Assembly (NCBI RefSeq): GCF_025836975.1
Contig: NZ_CP107548.1
Span: 2,728,001-2,792,000, forward strand
Reading direction: 5' to 3'
Length of the DNA: 64,000 nucleotides
DNA from: Pollutimonas sp. M17
GTDB lineage: Bacteria > Pseudomonadota > Gammaproteobacteria > Burkholderiales > Burkholderiaceae_B
The notes beneath the pieces are model-generated. The model was not told the DNA's origin. It did no database searches and worked only from the letters and a program-made list of their open reading frames with translations. Every line of letters starts with the position of its first letter. The first letter of the stretch is position 1. Positions 18,714 through 28,199 of this stretch are shown here, piece by piece. Both the position numbers and the translations under genes were made by a program.

Positions 18714-19142
18714 ATGTTCAATCCCTCCCGGGAACAGGTACGCCAGTTTTTCACCGAATCATGGAGCAAACACCGTTCGGGCGGGATCCTGACGCCCCTG
18801 GAAACCATGGCGGTCGACCTGATCGAACAGCACCCGGAATACCACGCCGACCTGGAAAGCCCGGATAGCGCAAACCGGGATTTTTCCGTCGAACAGGGGA
18901 AGACCAATCCCTTCCTGCACCTGTCCATGCACCTGGCGATCAACGAGCAGTTGTCCATAGACCAGCCACCCGGCATCAAAGCGGCTTTCCAGAGCCTGCT
19001 GGCCACCCGCGACGCCCACGACGCCGCGCACGTCATCATGGAGGCGCTGGGCGAAGTCGTCTGGGAAGCCCAACGCCTGGGGACACCCCTGGACACCGAT
19101 AAATACCTGGAGCTGATCCGGCGCCACGCAAGCCGGAACTGA
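18714..19142 (+). CDS. DUF1841 family protein
   Basis: A 142-residue soluble protein of unknown function. FNPSREQVRQFFTESWSKHR and TPLETMAVDLIEQHPEYHAD at the start and NPFLHLSMHLAINEQLSIDQ with PPGI in the middle match the DUF1841 family, common in beta- and gammaproteobacteria and often next to cytochrome c genes as here. Two conserved His in the HLSMHLA segment could bind metal. It is divergent from icd and ends just before a strong bidirectional terminator shared with the cytochrome genes on the other strand. Confidence 0.85.
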   Translation: MFNPSREQVRQFFTESWSKHRSGGILTPLETMAVDLIEQHPEYHADLESPDSANRDFSVEQGKTNPFLHLSMHLAINEQLSIDQPPGIKAAFQSLLATRDAHDAAHVIMEALGEVVWEAQRLGTPLDTDKYLELIRRHASRN

Positions 19143-19170
19143 CCCGGCCCGCATTATGCTTTAAAGAAAA

Positions 19171-19202
19171 AGGCCAAGTCCTGCGGATACAGGACTTGGC
19201 CT
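19171..19202. terminator. Strong bidirectional terminator
   Basis: A perfect 13-base stem (AGGCCAAGTCCTG at 19171-19183 with CAGGACTTGGCCT at 19190-19202) and a 6-base loop, between the convergent DUF1841 and cytochrome c genes. A-rich sequence on the left and T-rich sequence on the right let it serve both strands. Confidence 0.92.
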
Positions 19203-19243
19203 CTTGGCTTTTTACAGCCCCGCCTTTCTTGCGGAGCAGAACC

Positions 19244-19606
19244 TTACTTGCGCACCGCCAAAGGCGAGGGCAGGCTGGACAACCAGGCGGAGATGTTCTG
19301 GATATCGGCCGGCGACAGCTGGGCCACCATGGCGCCCATGATGGCGTTCTTGCGCGTATTGGCAGTGGCCGGAGCACCGGAGGCGCCGCGCTTGTAGGCG
19401 CGAAGCGCATGCTCCAGGTAATCCTGGTGCTGGCCGGCCAATACCGGGTAGGCCGGCATGGTGGACGATTTGCCGTCGGCGCCATGGCAGGACGCACACG
19501 TGAATTTTTCAAATGCGGCTTTGCCGGCATCCAGGTCGGCGGCGAGCGCGCCCGAAGCCAGGGCGAACAAGGCGGAGCCAGCCAAGGCGAGTGTCAGTTT
19601 TTTCAT
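19244..19606 (-). CDS. Class I cytochrome c (c553/c4-like), secreted
   Basis: A 120-residue periplasmic electron carrier. The signal peptide MKKLTLALAGSALFALASGA ends near ALAADL, and one heme site CASCH follows at about residues 37-41, with a candidate distal Met ligand (NAIMGAMVAQLSPAD). It is 12 bases downstream of a second small cytochrome c gene on the same strand, so the two probably form a short operon. Partner oxidase or reductase is not evident in the window. Confidence 0.92.
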   Translation of the reverse strand: MKKLTLALAGSALFALASGALAADLDAGKAAFEKFTCASCHGADGKSSTMPAYPVLAGQHQDYLEHALRAYKRGASGAPATANTRKNAIMGAMVAQLSPADIQNISAWLSSLPSPLAVRK

Positions 19607-19618
19607 TCAGGCCCCCGA

Positions 19619-19972
19619 TTATTTAAGACTGGAATAGTAAGCCGCGAGATCGGCCATGTCCTGCTCGGACAGGCTTTGCGCAATGGCTTCCATGGTCGGG
19701 AACGTACGTGCGCCGCTGGCGTATTCTTTCAGCGCGGCAACAATGTACTCGGCATTCTGGCCGGCAATCATGGGCACGTGGTAGACCTCGGGGTAGCTGG
19801 ACTTGTATCCCGGGATGCCGTGGCAGCCAATACACATAGAGGTTTTAGACAGAGCGGCCTTGGCGTCGCCCACAGGCGCGGCATCGGCCGCAAGTGCTTG
19901 GCCCGCGATGGCACAGGAGGCCACAACGGCTAGCGCATTCAAGGTGCGCGTCAGGGATGTTCGCAACTTCAT
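19619..19972 (-). CDS. Class I cytochrome c, secreted
   Basis: A 117-residue protein with signal peptide (MKLRTSLTRTLNALAVVASC, cleavage near ALAADA) and one heme-binding CIGCH, followed by GIPGYKSSYPEVYHVPMIAG and a C-terminal MADLAAYYSSLK helix. The start at 19972 was chosen because the signal peptide begins there; upstream in-frame codons are not hydrophobic and reach into the divergent MoxR promoter. The ribosome site is weak. Likely co-transcribed with the cytochrome gene that follows. Confidence 0.9.
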   Translation of the reverse strand: MKLRTSLTRTLNALAVVASCAIAGQALAADAAPVGDAKAALSKTSMCIGCHGIPGYKSSYPEVYHVPMIAGQNAEYIVAALKEYASGARTFPTMEAIAQSLSEQDMADLAAYYSSLK

Positions 19973-20127
19973 AATAGCTCTTGTTTTGGCGTTGAATAAA
20001 ATTTGATCTATGTCAATAGACCGGCTAAAAATGGTGATTGTACGATAATTGGGACACGCCATACACGAATGAATGCTCAATCTTGCAATAGCGGACGAGC
20101 AGCCTTCCCCAACCACGGAACGATACG

Positions 20128-21000
20128 ATGACTTCTGCCGCACCCGCATTTTCCTCCGAACGATTCACGGGAACCGAGCGCTATGTCGCCACCGACGACC
20201 TGAAACTCGCCGTAAACGCGGCGCTTGCGCTGCAGCGGCCGCTGCTTATAAAGGGCGAACCGGGCACCGGCAAGACCATGCTGGCCGAGGAGGTCGCCGC
20301 GGCGCTGAAGCGGCCCCTGCTGCAATGGCACATCAAGTCCACCACCAAGGCCCATCAGGGACTTTACGAGTACGACGCCGTATCGCGCCTGCGCGATTCC
20401 CAGCTGGGCGATGAAAAGGTCCGCGACATCGGCAACTACATCGTCAAAGGAGTGCTGTGGCGCGCCTTCGAGTCGGAGGAGCCGGTGGTCGTGCTGATCG
20501 ATGAAATCGACAAGGCCGACATCGAATTCCCCAACGATCTGCTGCGCGAACTGGACCGCATGGAATTCCACGTATATGAGACACGCCAGACCATACAGGC
20601 CAGGCACCGGCCGCTGATCATCATTACGTCGAACAACGAAAAGGATTTGCCGGACGCTTTCCTGCGCCGCTGTTTCTTCCACTACATCAACTTTCCCGAT
20701 CCTTCGACCATGAAGGAGATCGTGGCGGTGCACTATCCGGACATCCGGGAGGACGTGCTTCGGGCAGCCCTGGACACCTTCTTCGCCCTGCGCGATGCCC
20801 CGGGACTGAAGAAGAAGCCATCGACCTCCGAGTTCCTGGACTGGCTGCGCCTGCTGGTGAACGAAGCCGTATCGGCCAAGGACATCAGCGGCGCGCAAGG
20901 CGACCTGCCGTTGATGGCGGGGGCCTTGCTGAAGAACGAACAGGACCTGACCCTGCTTCAGCGCCTGGCCGCCGTGGCGCGCGCCGGCCAGCGCCGCTGA
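20128..21000 (+). CDS. MoxR-type AAA+ ATPase
   Basis: A 290-residue cytoplasmic ATPase. Walker A is GEPGTGKTML near residues 43-52, Walker B VVVLIDEIDKAD near 113-124, then sensor 1 IITSNNEKDLPDAFLRRC with the arginine finger region. MoxR proteins act with von Willebrand A proteins as chaperone-like pairs that mature or insert metals into large enzymes. Here a GNAT gene and then a VWA/CoxE-like gene follow on the same strand at short spacing, so the three form an operon. The client enzyme is not encoded in the window. Confidence 0.95.
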   Translation: MTSAAPAFSSERFTGTERYVATDDLKLAVNAALALQRPLLIKGEPGTGKTMLAEEVAAALKRPLLQWHIKSTTKAHQGLYEYDAVSRLRDSQLGDEKVRDIGNYIVKGVLWRAFESEEPVVVLIDEIDKADIEFPNDLLRELDRMEFHVYETRQTIQARHRPLIIITSNNEKDLPDAFLRRCFFHYINFPDPSTMKEIVAVHYPDIREDVLRAALDTFFALRDAPGLKKKPSTSEFLDWLRLLVNEAVSAKDISGAQGDLPLMAGALLKNEQDLTLLQRLAAVARAGQRR

Positions 21001-21049
21001 TCCGCTCCGGCGCACCCGACCCCATAACGAACCCAGCAAGGCCGTGAGC

Positions 21050-21664
21050 ATGACACAAGGATTCCTTCAGCCGCCCTCTCCCACCACACTTAGCGGGCAT
21101 GGGGTCAGCCTGATGCCATTGCATCGCGATCACGCCGACGCTCTGGAAGAAGCCGCCGCGGACGGCCGGCTTTGGGAGCTGCGAGTCACGTCGGTGCCCG
21201 AACCGGGCGGCGCCGCCGCTTATATCCAGGCAGCCCTCCAAGGCCAGGCGGCGGGGCATATGCTGCCCTTTGCCATCATCGACGCCAACAGCGGCCGCGT
21301 CATAGGCACCAGCCGCTATCACGATATCGTGCCCGCCCTGGCACGGCTGGAAATCGGCTACACCTGGTATGGCAAAAGCTGGCAGCGCAGCCACGTCAAT
21401 ACCGCCTGCAAGCTATTGCTGCTGCGCCATGCATTCGAGGTGCTGGGCGCGGCGCTGGTGGGATGGCGCACCGACAATTTCAATATTGCGTCCCAGCGTG
21501 CCATAGAACGCCTGGGCGCCCGCAAGGACGGCGTCCTGCGGCACCATGCCCTGCGCCGCGACGGCACGGTGCGCGACACGGTCATGTACAGCCTCGCCAA
21601 AGGCGAATGGCCCGAGGTCGAGAGGCACCTGGAATACAAGTTGCGAGCCTATCATGCTGATTGA
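21050..21664 (+). CDS. GNAT family N-acetyltransferase (RimJ/RimL type)
   Basis: A 204-residue acetyl-CoA-dependent transferase. It has FAIIDANSGRVIGTSRYHDI, then the RimJ-type core LEIGYTWYGKSWQRSHVNTA (CoA loop region) and GWRTDNFNIASQRAIERLGA followed by KDGVLRHHALRRDGTVRDTV. ATG at 21050 was preferred over GTG at 21044 because of an AAGG site 8 bases upstream. Its last 11 bases overlap the VWA gene, so it is translated as part of the MoxR/VWA operon. The substrate may be a protein N-terminus or a small amine; not determinable. Confidence 0.9.
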   Translation: MTQGFLQPPSPTTLSGHGVSLMPLHRDHADALEEAAADGRLWELRVTSVPEPGGAAAYIQAALQGQAAGHMLPFAIIDANSGRVIGTSRYHDIVPALARLEIGYTWYGKSWQRSHVNTACKLLLLRHAFEVLGAALVGWRTDNFNIASQRAIERLGARKDGVLRHHALRRDGTVRDTVMYSLAKGEWPEVERHLEYKLRAYHAD

Positions 21665-22826
21665 TTTTTTTTACCATTTGCGCGCACGCAGGCTGCCGGT
21701 GTCGGTGCAGGAATACCTGACCTTGCTCAGCGCCCTGAAAAGCGATCTGATGGCGCCGACCATCGACGAGTTCTACCATCTGGCCCGCATGACGCTGGTC
21801 AAGGATGAAACCCTGTTCGACCGCTACGATCAGGCATTCGGCGAGTTCTACCGCAATCTGCAGGCCGCCTTCCCGGAAGACAAGGAGATTCCTCTGGACT
21901 GGCTGATCAAGGAGTTTCAGAAGAACCTCACTCCGGAGGAAAAGGCGGCGATCGAAAAACACGGCTGGGACAAGCTGATGGAGCTCTTCAAGGAACGTCT
22001 GGAAGAGCAGAAAGAGCGCCATGCCGGCGGCAGCAAATGGATAGGCACGGGCGGTTCCTCGGCCTTTGGGCATGGCGGCTATCACCCGGAGGGCATACGC
22101 GTGGGCGGGCCGTCCGCCGGCAACCGGACCGCCGTCAAGGTCTGGGAAAAGCGCGAATTCAAGGACTATGACGACCAGCAGGAGCTGGGCACCCGCAATT
22201 TCAAGATGGCATTGCGCCGCCTGCGGCATTTTGCGCGCGAGGGCGCCGAGCTGGAACTGGATCTGGACCATACCATCCGCAGCACCGCCCGCAACGCCGG
22301 CTTCCTGGACTTGCAGATGGTGCCCGAGCGGCACAACACGGTCAAAGTGCTGATGTTGCTGGATGTGGGCGGCAGCATGGACGACCACATTGCACGGGTC
22401 GAAGAATTGTTTTCAGCCGCGCGCAGCGAATTCCGGCATCTGGAGGTGTATTACTTCCATAACTGTCCCTACGAATCCCTGTGGCAGAACAACCGACGCC
22501 GCTATTCCGAGCGCTTCGACACCTGGGACATACTGCGCAAGTACAACGACGACTGGCGCCTGATCATCGTGGGGGATGCCACCATGAGCCCCTACGAGAT
22601 CCTGCAGCCGGGCGGATCCGTGGAGCATTACAACAAGGAAACGGGAGCGGCCTGGCTGCAGCGCCTGCTGGACAACTGGCCCAAGGCCGTCTGGCTGAAT
22701 CCCGAACCCGCCGCCTACTGGCAATACCGCCAGTCCATCGCCATCATCCAGAACATCATGCACGACCGCATGTATGGAGTGACCGTCAGCGGCATCGAAC
22801 AGGCCATGCGCCACCTGTCCAAATAA
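21654..22826 (+). CDS. VWA domain protein, CoxE-like partner of MoxR
   Basis: A 390-residue protein starting inside the end of the GNAT gene. The N-terminal half (FFYHLRARRLPVSVQEYLTL, MTLVKDETLFDRYDQAFGEF) is the CoxE-like helical region. A Gly/Ser/His-rich linker follows (KWIGTGGSSAFGHGG), and the C-terminal half is a VWA fold with a MIDAS-like motif LLDVGGSMDDH, where the usual second Ser position is Gly. It should act with the MoxR ATPase encoded upstream in protein maturation. Soluble, no membrane segment seen. Confidence 0.92.
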   Translation: MLIDFFYHLRARRLPVSVQEYLTLLSALKSDLMAPTIDEFYHLARMTLVKDETLFDRYDQAFGEFYRNLQAAFPEDKEIPLDWLIKEFQKNLTPEEKAAIEKHGWDKLMELFKERLEEQKERHAGGSKWIGTGGSSAFGHGGYHPEGIRVGGPSAGNRTAVKVWEKREFKDYDDQQELGTRNFKMALRRLRHFAREGAELELDLDHTIRSTARNAGFLDLQMVPERHNTVKVLMLLDVGGSMDDHIARVEELFSAARSEFRHLEVYYFHNCPYESLWQNNRRRYSERFDTWDILRKYNDDWRLIIVGDATMSPYEILQPGGSVEHYNKETGAAWLQRLLDNWPKAVWLNPEPAAYWQYRQSIAIIQNIMHDRMYGVTVSGIEQAMRHLSK

Positions 22827-22909
22827 AGCCCGGGCACGGTAAATGCGCGCAAGCCGCCTGTGTTAAAAGAAGCACTGGCACTCACCGATATTCTCGTACG
22901 GACGCGCGC

Positions 22910-25663
22910 ATGCAAACCCTACTGCCCAAGACCCTGATTCGTTTCGGCATTTTTCTTCTTCTTGCCTTCATGGCGGCTGCGGCGGGCGCCAAAGAATTGC
23001 CTGCGGGGGTATCGCAAGGCCCTTCGGTCGAAGGCGTGACCGAATACACCCTGCCGAACGGCCTGCGCGTCTTGCTGGCTCCCGACGCATCCAAGCCCAC
23101 CACCACCGTCAACATGACTTACCTGGTGGGCTCGCGCCACGAGAACTACGGCCAGACCGGCATGGCCCATCTGCTGGAACACATGCTGTTTCGCGGCACG
23201 CCCACCTTGCGCAATGCGCTGGCGGAGTTCTCCAAGCGCGGCTTGGCCGCCAATGGCTCGACCAGCAGCGACCGCACCAATTACTACGCAAGCTTTGCCG
23301 CAAATCCGGAAACCTTGTCCTGGTATCTGGAATGGCAGGCCGATGCCATGGTGAATTCGCTGATCGCCAAGGAAGACCTGGATTCAGAAATGACGGTCGT
23401 GCGCAACGAAATGGAGCGCGGCGAAAACAACCCCTTCCAGATGCTGATGCAGCAGATGCAGGCGGCCGCCTTCCGCTGGCACAACTATGGCCACAGCACC
23501 ATAGGCGCCCGCTCGGACGTGGAAAATGTGGACATCGGCCAACTGCGCGCTTTCTACAAGGAATACTATCAGCCCGACAATGCCGTGCTGATCGTCTCCG
23601 GCCGTTTCGATCCCGATGCCAGCCTTGAAACCATCGCCAAGGCCTTCGGGAAAATCCCCCGGCCCGAACGCAGCTTGCCGCCCGAGTACACCGTGGAGCC
23701 CGTTCAGGACGGCGAGCGCCTGGTCACTTTGCGCCGCCAGGGCGGCAGCCCGCTGATCGCCGCGCTGTATCATGCGCCGTCCGCCGGCAGCCGCGATTTC
23801 ACCGCCCTGGACATAGGCGTTTCAATCCTGTCGGACACGCCTTCGGGAAGGCTCTATAAAGCACTGGTCGGCCAAGGCCTGAGCGCGAGCGTCTTCGGCT
23901 TTGCCGCCGGTCTGCGGCAGCCGGGCTACGCCTTTTTCGGGGCCCAGCTGGAATCCGGCATGGATCAGGCCAAGGCCCTGGCCACCCTGAACGACACATT
24001 GGCTTCAGTCGCGTCGGAGCCTTTTACCGAACAGGACTTGCAACGCATACGCAATAAATGGCTGACCGACTGGTCCAAGACATATGCCAATCCGCCCAGC
24101 CTGGCCTCGGCCCTGTCGGAAACGGCCGCCGACGGCGATTGGCGCCTGTTCTTTTTGCAGCGCGATTGGGTGGAAAGCATGGAGCTTGCCGACGTGCAGC
24201 GCGTAACGGCCGCCTATCTGGTGCCCAGCAATCGCACCAACGGCCGGTACATACCGACAGAGAAGCCACTAAGGGCTCCCACGGCGCCGGACGTCGACCT
24301 GGCCGCCTTGTTCAAGGATTACAAAGGCAAGGACACCGCCCAGTCCGTGGCCGCGTTCGACACCAGTCCGGCAAACATCGATGCCGCCACCCAGCGCACG
24401 CCGCTCGACCTGCCCAATGGCAAGGTCAAGCTCGCCCTGCTGTCCAAGCCCACGCGCGGCGACCGGGTGGAGGCGAATCTGCTGATCCAGTTCGGCGATG
24501 CAGACAGCCTGAAAGGCCAGCGGGACATATCCAGCGCGGTGGCGTCGCTGCTGGATCACGGCACGAACAGGATGTCCCGCCAGGAGATCGAGGATCGTTT
24601 CGATGCGCTGGAAGCCAGCGTCGATTTCGGCGGCGGGGCCGGAATCGTCATGGTTGACATGTCGACCACGGAAAAACATTTGCCTGAGCTGGTGAAGCTG
24701 GTCCTGCATATCGTCCGCGATGCCGATTTCCCCGAACAGGAACTGACCGAATACAAGCGCCAGGCCAGCACCGCCATCAGCGACGCCAAAGCGGAGCCCA
24801 GCGCCCTGGCCTCCCGCGCTCTGGCCCGCCACGACAATCCATGGCCCGCCGACGATGTGCGCTATACGCCCACCTTCGACGAAGCGCAGCAAAGTATCGC
24901 CTCGCTAACGCGCCAGCAACTGGTCGACTTCCATAGCCGTTTCTATGGCGCCGGAACCATCGAGTTTGCCGCCGTCGGCGCCTTCGACGCGGACGCCGTG
25001 AGAGCCGCCCTGGCCGAAGGCCTGGAGGGCTGGCGCAAGGCGCCCGCCTATACCCGGGTTGCCGACCCTTACCGGGAGGTTCCGCCGAAGACCTTCGCCA
25101 TCGACACACCCGACAAGGCGAATGCCTTCTATCTGGCCAAGCTGCCCCTGAAGCTGCAGGACACCGACACGGACTACACCGCGCTGTACCTGGCCAACTA
25201 CCTGCTCGGCAGCTCGGAGACCTCGCGCCTCTGGTCCCGCGTCAGGGTGCAGGACGGCCTGTCCTACGATGTGCGCAGCTATCTGGATGCGTCCTCCTAC
25301 GAACCTTCGGGGGATTGGACCATCTATGCCATACATGCCCCGGAGAACAGCCAGCGGCTGCAACGTGCAGTGAACGAAGAACTGAAGCGGGTGCTGAACG
25401 ATGGGTTCACGGACGAGGAAGTGCGTGAAGGTGCAGCCGCCCTGTTGAACTTCCGCAAGCTGGCCCGCAGCCGGGACGGCACATTGGCCTCGGCCTGGAT
25501 CAACTACATGCAGCTCGATCGCAGCTTCGACTGGTCCGAGAAAATCGACAAGGAACTGGCGGCGCTGACGGCCGAGGACGTGAATGCGGCACTGCGAAAA
25601 AGGCTGGATCCATCGCTGTTCAGTACAGCGATTGCCGCGGATGAAAGCAAGCAGGAGAAATAG
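22910..25663 (+). CDS. Two-domain M16 zinc metallopeptidase (pitrilysin family)
   Basis: A 917-residue secreted protease. Signal peptide MQTLLPKTLIRFGIFLLLAF to about AGAKE, then the first M16 domain with LPNGLRVLLAPDASKPTTTV and the inverted zinc motif H87-L-L-E-H91 in GMAHLLEHMLFRGT, with the third ligand Glu in VVRNEMERGENNP near residue 167. The second half (residues about 480-917) is an inactive-looking M16 repeat. Large periplasmic members degrade peptides. Its last 96 bases are found again at 27949-28044, flanking a chemoreceptor gene (see findings). Confidence 0.95.
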   Translation: MQTLLPKTLIRFGIFLLLAFMAAAAGAKELPAGVSQGPSVEGVTEYTLPNGLRVLLAPDASKPTTTVNMTYLVGSRHENYGQTGMAHLLEHMLFRGTPTLRNALAEFSKRGLAANGSTSSDRTNYYASFAANPETLSWYLEWQADAMVNSLIAKEDLDSEMTVVRNEMERGENNPFQMLMQQMQAAAFRWHNYGHSTIGARSDVENVDIGQLRAFYKEYYQPDNAVLIVSGRFDPDASLETIAKAFGKIPRPERSLPPEYTVEPVQDGERLVTLRRQGGSPLIAALYHAPSAGSRDFTALDIGVSILSDTPSGRLYKALVGQGLSASVFGFAAGLRQPGYAFFGAQLESGMDQAKALATLNDTLASVASEPFTEQDLQRIRNKWLTDWSKTYANPPSLASALSETAADGDWRLFFLQRDWVESMELADVQRVTAAYLVPSNRTNGRYIPTEKPLRAPTAPDVDLAALFKDYKGKDTAQSVAAFDTSPANIDAATQRTPLDLPNGKVKLALLSKPTRGDRVEANLLIQFGDADSLKGQRDISSAVASLLDHGTNRMSRQEIEDRFDALEASVDFGGGAGIVMVDMSTTEKHLPELVKLVLHIVRDADFPEQELTEYKRQASTAISDAKAEPSALASRALARHDNPWPADDVRYTPTFDEAQQSIASLTRQQLVDFHSRFYGAGTIEFAAVGAFDADAVRAALAEGLEGWRKAPAYTRVADPYREVPPKTFAIDTPDKANAFYLAKLPLKLQDTDTDYTALYLANYLLGSSETSRLWSRVRVQDGLSYDVRSYLDASSYEPSGDWTIYAIHAPENSQRLQRAVNEELKRVLNDGFTDEEVREGAAALLNFRKLARSRDGTLASAWINYMQLDRSFDWSEKIDKELAALTAEDVNAALRKRLDPSLFSTAIAADESKQEK
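25568..25663 (+). repeat. 3' end of M16 peptidase gene, direct repeat copy 1
   Basis: 96 bases at the end of the peptidase gene including its TAG stop. It matches 27949-28044 at 91 of 96 positions by eye; four of the five differences lie in the first 12 bases and one in the penultimate codons. Homology stops exactly at the stop codon. This copy completes the intact gene. Confidence 0.95.
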
Positions 25664-25669
25664 CTATTC

Positions 25670-25690
25670 GAGCTTGGAGTAACCAAGCTC
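25670..25690 (+). terminator. Hairpin after the M16 peptidase gene
   Basis: An 8-base perfect stem, GAGCTTGG at 25670-25677 with CCAAGCTC at 25683-25690, just 6 bases after the stop. There is no T run after it, so terminator function is uncertain. Confidence 0.45.
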
Positions 25691-25801
25691 CCGAAACTCG
25701 TCCCAAGGAGGATGGAGGCTACCTGGGCAGGCCATAATAGGTCCCTGGTACAGGCGACTTCTGAACCCAGCTTTACGGGCAGAACTATTTCTTGAGCTAT
25801 C

Positions 25802-25823
25802 CGGCTCCCTTTAAAGGGAGCCG
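25802..25823 (-). terminator. Palindromic hairpin downstream of the chemoreceptor gene
   Basis: A perfect 22-base palindrome (left arm CGGCTCCCTTT, right arm AAAGGGAGCCG) 22 bases beyond the chemoreceptor stop at 25845. Probably the transcript end for that gene, although the T run is short. Confidence 0.55.
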
Positions 25824-25844
25824 AACGCCGCAGGACGGTTAAGG

Positions 25845-27446
25845 CTACACGGCGAGAACGAGGCGCTGACCAATAACTACGGGTTCTTCGCTCTCCAGGA
25901 CCAAGGTATTCTTGCTCACCTTGAATGTCGCCACCAAGCGGGCCAGTTCCTTGGCTTGGTCTTGCATGCTGCTCGAGGCGACAGAAGCTTCTTCGACAAG
26001 AGCCGCATTCTGTTGTGTCACCTGGTCCATCTGCCCCACAGCTTGATTCACTTGCTCGATACCGACGCTTTGTTCACTGCTGGCAGTAGTAATTTCACCC
26101 ATAATGGCCACCACTTTCTTGATGCTGTCTACCGTCTCTTTCATCGCATCGCCAGCCTTTATTACAAGCTTATTGCCCTCCTCAGTGGCATGAACGGACG
26201 TTTCGATCAAGCCTTTGATCTCCTTGGCGGCGGTCGCACTACGCTGTGCCAAACTGCGAACTTCACTTGCCACGACAGCAAACCCGCGCCCTTGTTCACC
26301 GGCACGAGCAGCCTCAACAGCGGCATTGAGCGCCAGGATATTCGTCTGGAAGGCTATTGCGTCAATTACACTGATAATTTCCACCACATGCTTGGCGGAG
26401 CCATCGATGGACGCCATGGTGTCGACCACTTGCGCCACGACATCACCGCTTTCAATGGCCACTTTTACCGCAGTCTCAGCAAGCTGATTCGCCTGTTCGG
26501 CGCTACTGGCATTCTGTTTGACAGTGGTCGTCAGCTCTTCCATCGTCGCGGCTGTTTCGGCCAAGGAGCTTGCCTGCTCTTCAGTGCGCGAAGACAAATC
26601 GATATTGCCGGCAGCAATCTGTGCTGATGCAGTTGCTATCGCATCCGACCCTTCCTGAACCTGGCCGATCACTCCCACCAAATTAGTATTCATCTGACGC
26701 AGCGCATTGAGCAACTGGCTCAGCTCATCTTGCCCATTCGCCTCGATTTGCTGCGTTAAATCACGCTTGGCAACAGCTCTGGCATACTCCACCGCGCGCT
26801 TCAAAGGCTGAGTGATGGAACGGGTGATGCCATAGGCGAAAAGCAGGCCGATCAACAAGGCAAAAGATCCGACTCCCGTGACGGCCCAGATGGCTGCCTG
26901 ATTGTTCTCTTTAAGCAAATCGCCTCGTTGGTTGATCGAGTCTTGCTGGAATGCAATCAGTGAAGCAATGCTTCGCTCGTACTCGATCCGCATCTTGGAC
27001 AGCTCGCCGGCCAGCCGTTGGGCTCGGTCATAATCACCAAAGTTCTGTGCCTGAACCACCTCGTCGCGCACTTTCCCGTACTCGCTGGCCTCCTGCTTCA
27101 CAATCTCGAACAAGCGGTCGACCTCTGGATCAATGATCGCGGCTTCGAGTTTCCTTTGAAGTTCGTCATAGGTCTTGGCCGCTGCGGCCATGTCTTGCTC
27201 AAATTCCTTACGCGTTTCGGCCTCCGTCACCTTGGAGATTACGGACACTCGTAAAGCATTTTCGCGGACGATGGTGCCCCATTCCGTCAGCAGTCGCTCT
27301 ATGGGGAGGCGGCGCTCAACAATCTCGTCGGTAGCACGAGCGCCTCCCTGCATCCGCCAGAACGACAGCGTTGCCAAGATCGCTATAAATATCAACATCA
27401 ATGCGAAACCTGCTGCCAGCCTCGCTCCAATACTAAATCGGTTCAC
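25845..27446 (-). CDS. Methyl-accepting chemotaxis protein, 4HB sensor type
   Basis: A 533-residue inner-membrane chemoreceptor of the Tar/Tsr kind. First membrane segment about residues 10-30 ([20 protein letters not shown]), periplasmic four-helix-bundle sensor to about 190, second segment [24 protein letters not shown] domain, then the long coiled-coil signalling region. Its hairpin tip contains [20 protein letters not shown], and it has methylation-type helices rich in Gln/Glu. It starts with GTG at 27446 behind AAGGA. No CheR/CheB-docking NWETF-type pentapeptide is at the C-terminus. Base composition is visibly less GC-rich than neighbouring genes, and the gene sits between two copies of the peptidase 3' end, so it was probably acquired. 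Confidence 0.95.
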   Translation of the reverse strand: MNRFSIGARLAAGFALMLIFIAILATLSFWRMQGGARATDEIVERRLPIERLLTEWGTIVRENALRVSVISKVTEAETRKEFEQDMAAAAKTYDELQRKLEAAIIDPEVDRLFEIVKQEASEYGKVRDEVVQAQNFGDYDRAQRLAGELSKMRIEYERSIASLIAFQQDSINQRGDLLKENNQAAIWAVTGVGSFALLIGLLFAYGITRSITQPLKRAVEYARAVAKRDLTQQIEANGQDELSQLLNALRQMNTNLVGVIGQVQEGSDAIATASAQIAAGNIDLSSRTEEQASSLAETAATMEELTTTVKQNASSAEQANQLAETAVKVAIESGDVVAQVVDTMASIDGSAKHVVEIISVIDAIAFQTNILALNAAVEAARAGEQGRGFAVVASEVRSLAQRSATAAKEIKGLIETSVHATEEGNKLVIKAGDAMKETVDSIKKVVAIMGEITTASSEQSVGIEQVNQAVGQMDQVTQQNAALVEEASVASSSMQDQAKELARLVATFKVSKNTLVLESEEPVVIGQRLVLAV

Positions 27447-27948
27447 CTTCTAATCCTTATTTGTAAATTTCTATATTTAGAATCGGTAACCGCAACCCTC
27501 CCGAGCCGCAGATGCCACGTGTCGGCGAATATCGATTGCCTTGCACTATGCAAGGTATGGTCAAGCCGCCCAAGCCGTAACAATAAGAAATACAAACCAC
27601 TCGTCATTACAGTTGTAACGGTTAGGGAATGTACTATATGACATAAGCATGTCACAACTAATATAATTAAAGGTTTTGCAATAAAATCGTTATCGTTGTT
27701 CTTATACGTCAGCAATGCTCGCTCAAAAGGCATGCCTTCGCTCATGTACACCTTGCGCTCTATCGTTAAATATCGTTTAACTACAAAGGCTTGGTTCTAC
27801 GCGCGGTACTCCAGCCTGTGGCCCAGGCGGATGTTATTCAGAGATTGAAGACGGACCAGCCTTGAAGGCGCCAAGAGCGGGATGCAACACTAGCTGGTCC
27901 CGTTCGAGACGTCTAACCTCCCGGTCTTATTCGAAAGGCTATTCGGGG
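27447..27948. other. AT-rich non-coding stretch upstream of the chemoreceptor gene
   Basis: About 500 bases with no convincing gene. It is more AT-rich than the surroundings and holds an inverted repeat GTTAA at 27765-27769 with TTAAC at 27777-27781. It presumably contains the chemoreceptor promoter; I did not find a convincing sigma-28 site. Its right end joins the truncated peptidase copy. Confidence 0.5.
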
Positions 27949-28044
27949 ATGGCCGAAGGGGTGAATGCGGCACTGCGAAAAAGGCTGGATCCATCGCTGT
28001 TCAGTACAGCGATTGCCGCGGATGAAAGCAAGCACGAGAAATAG
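27949..28044 (+). pseudogene. Detached 3' fragment of the M16 peptidase gene, direct repeat copy 2
   Basis: A truncated 96-base copy of the end of the peptidase gene, still in frame through to the TAG stop and encoding the same C-terminal peptide with one conservative set of changes (Lys-His-Glu-Lys instead of Lys-Gln-Glu-Lys at the end). It has no start of its own. Together with 25568-25663 it brackets a 2.3-kb segment carrying the chemoreceptor gene. It probably marks the original end of the peptidase gene. Confidence 0.85.
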
Positions 28045-28199
28045 TCCGCGAAGCCTGCCGATGGATTCTTAGGCAGCATGCATTTGGATGATGGCTTCCG
28101 GGTTGACCGGTCGATAGATTCCTGAGCCTGGGGGCCGCTGCTGCCAGTCTCCAACGTAGCGGCGAAGCGCCCTCCCGGCGAACTCATGACGCAAAGGGT

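Noticed and set aside
27443-27751. A 102-codon minus-strand frame upstream of the chemoreceptor
   Set aside because: Overlaps the chemoreceptor start region, has no ribosome site and looks like an AT-rich chance frame.
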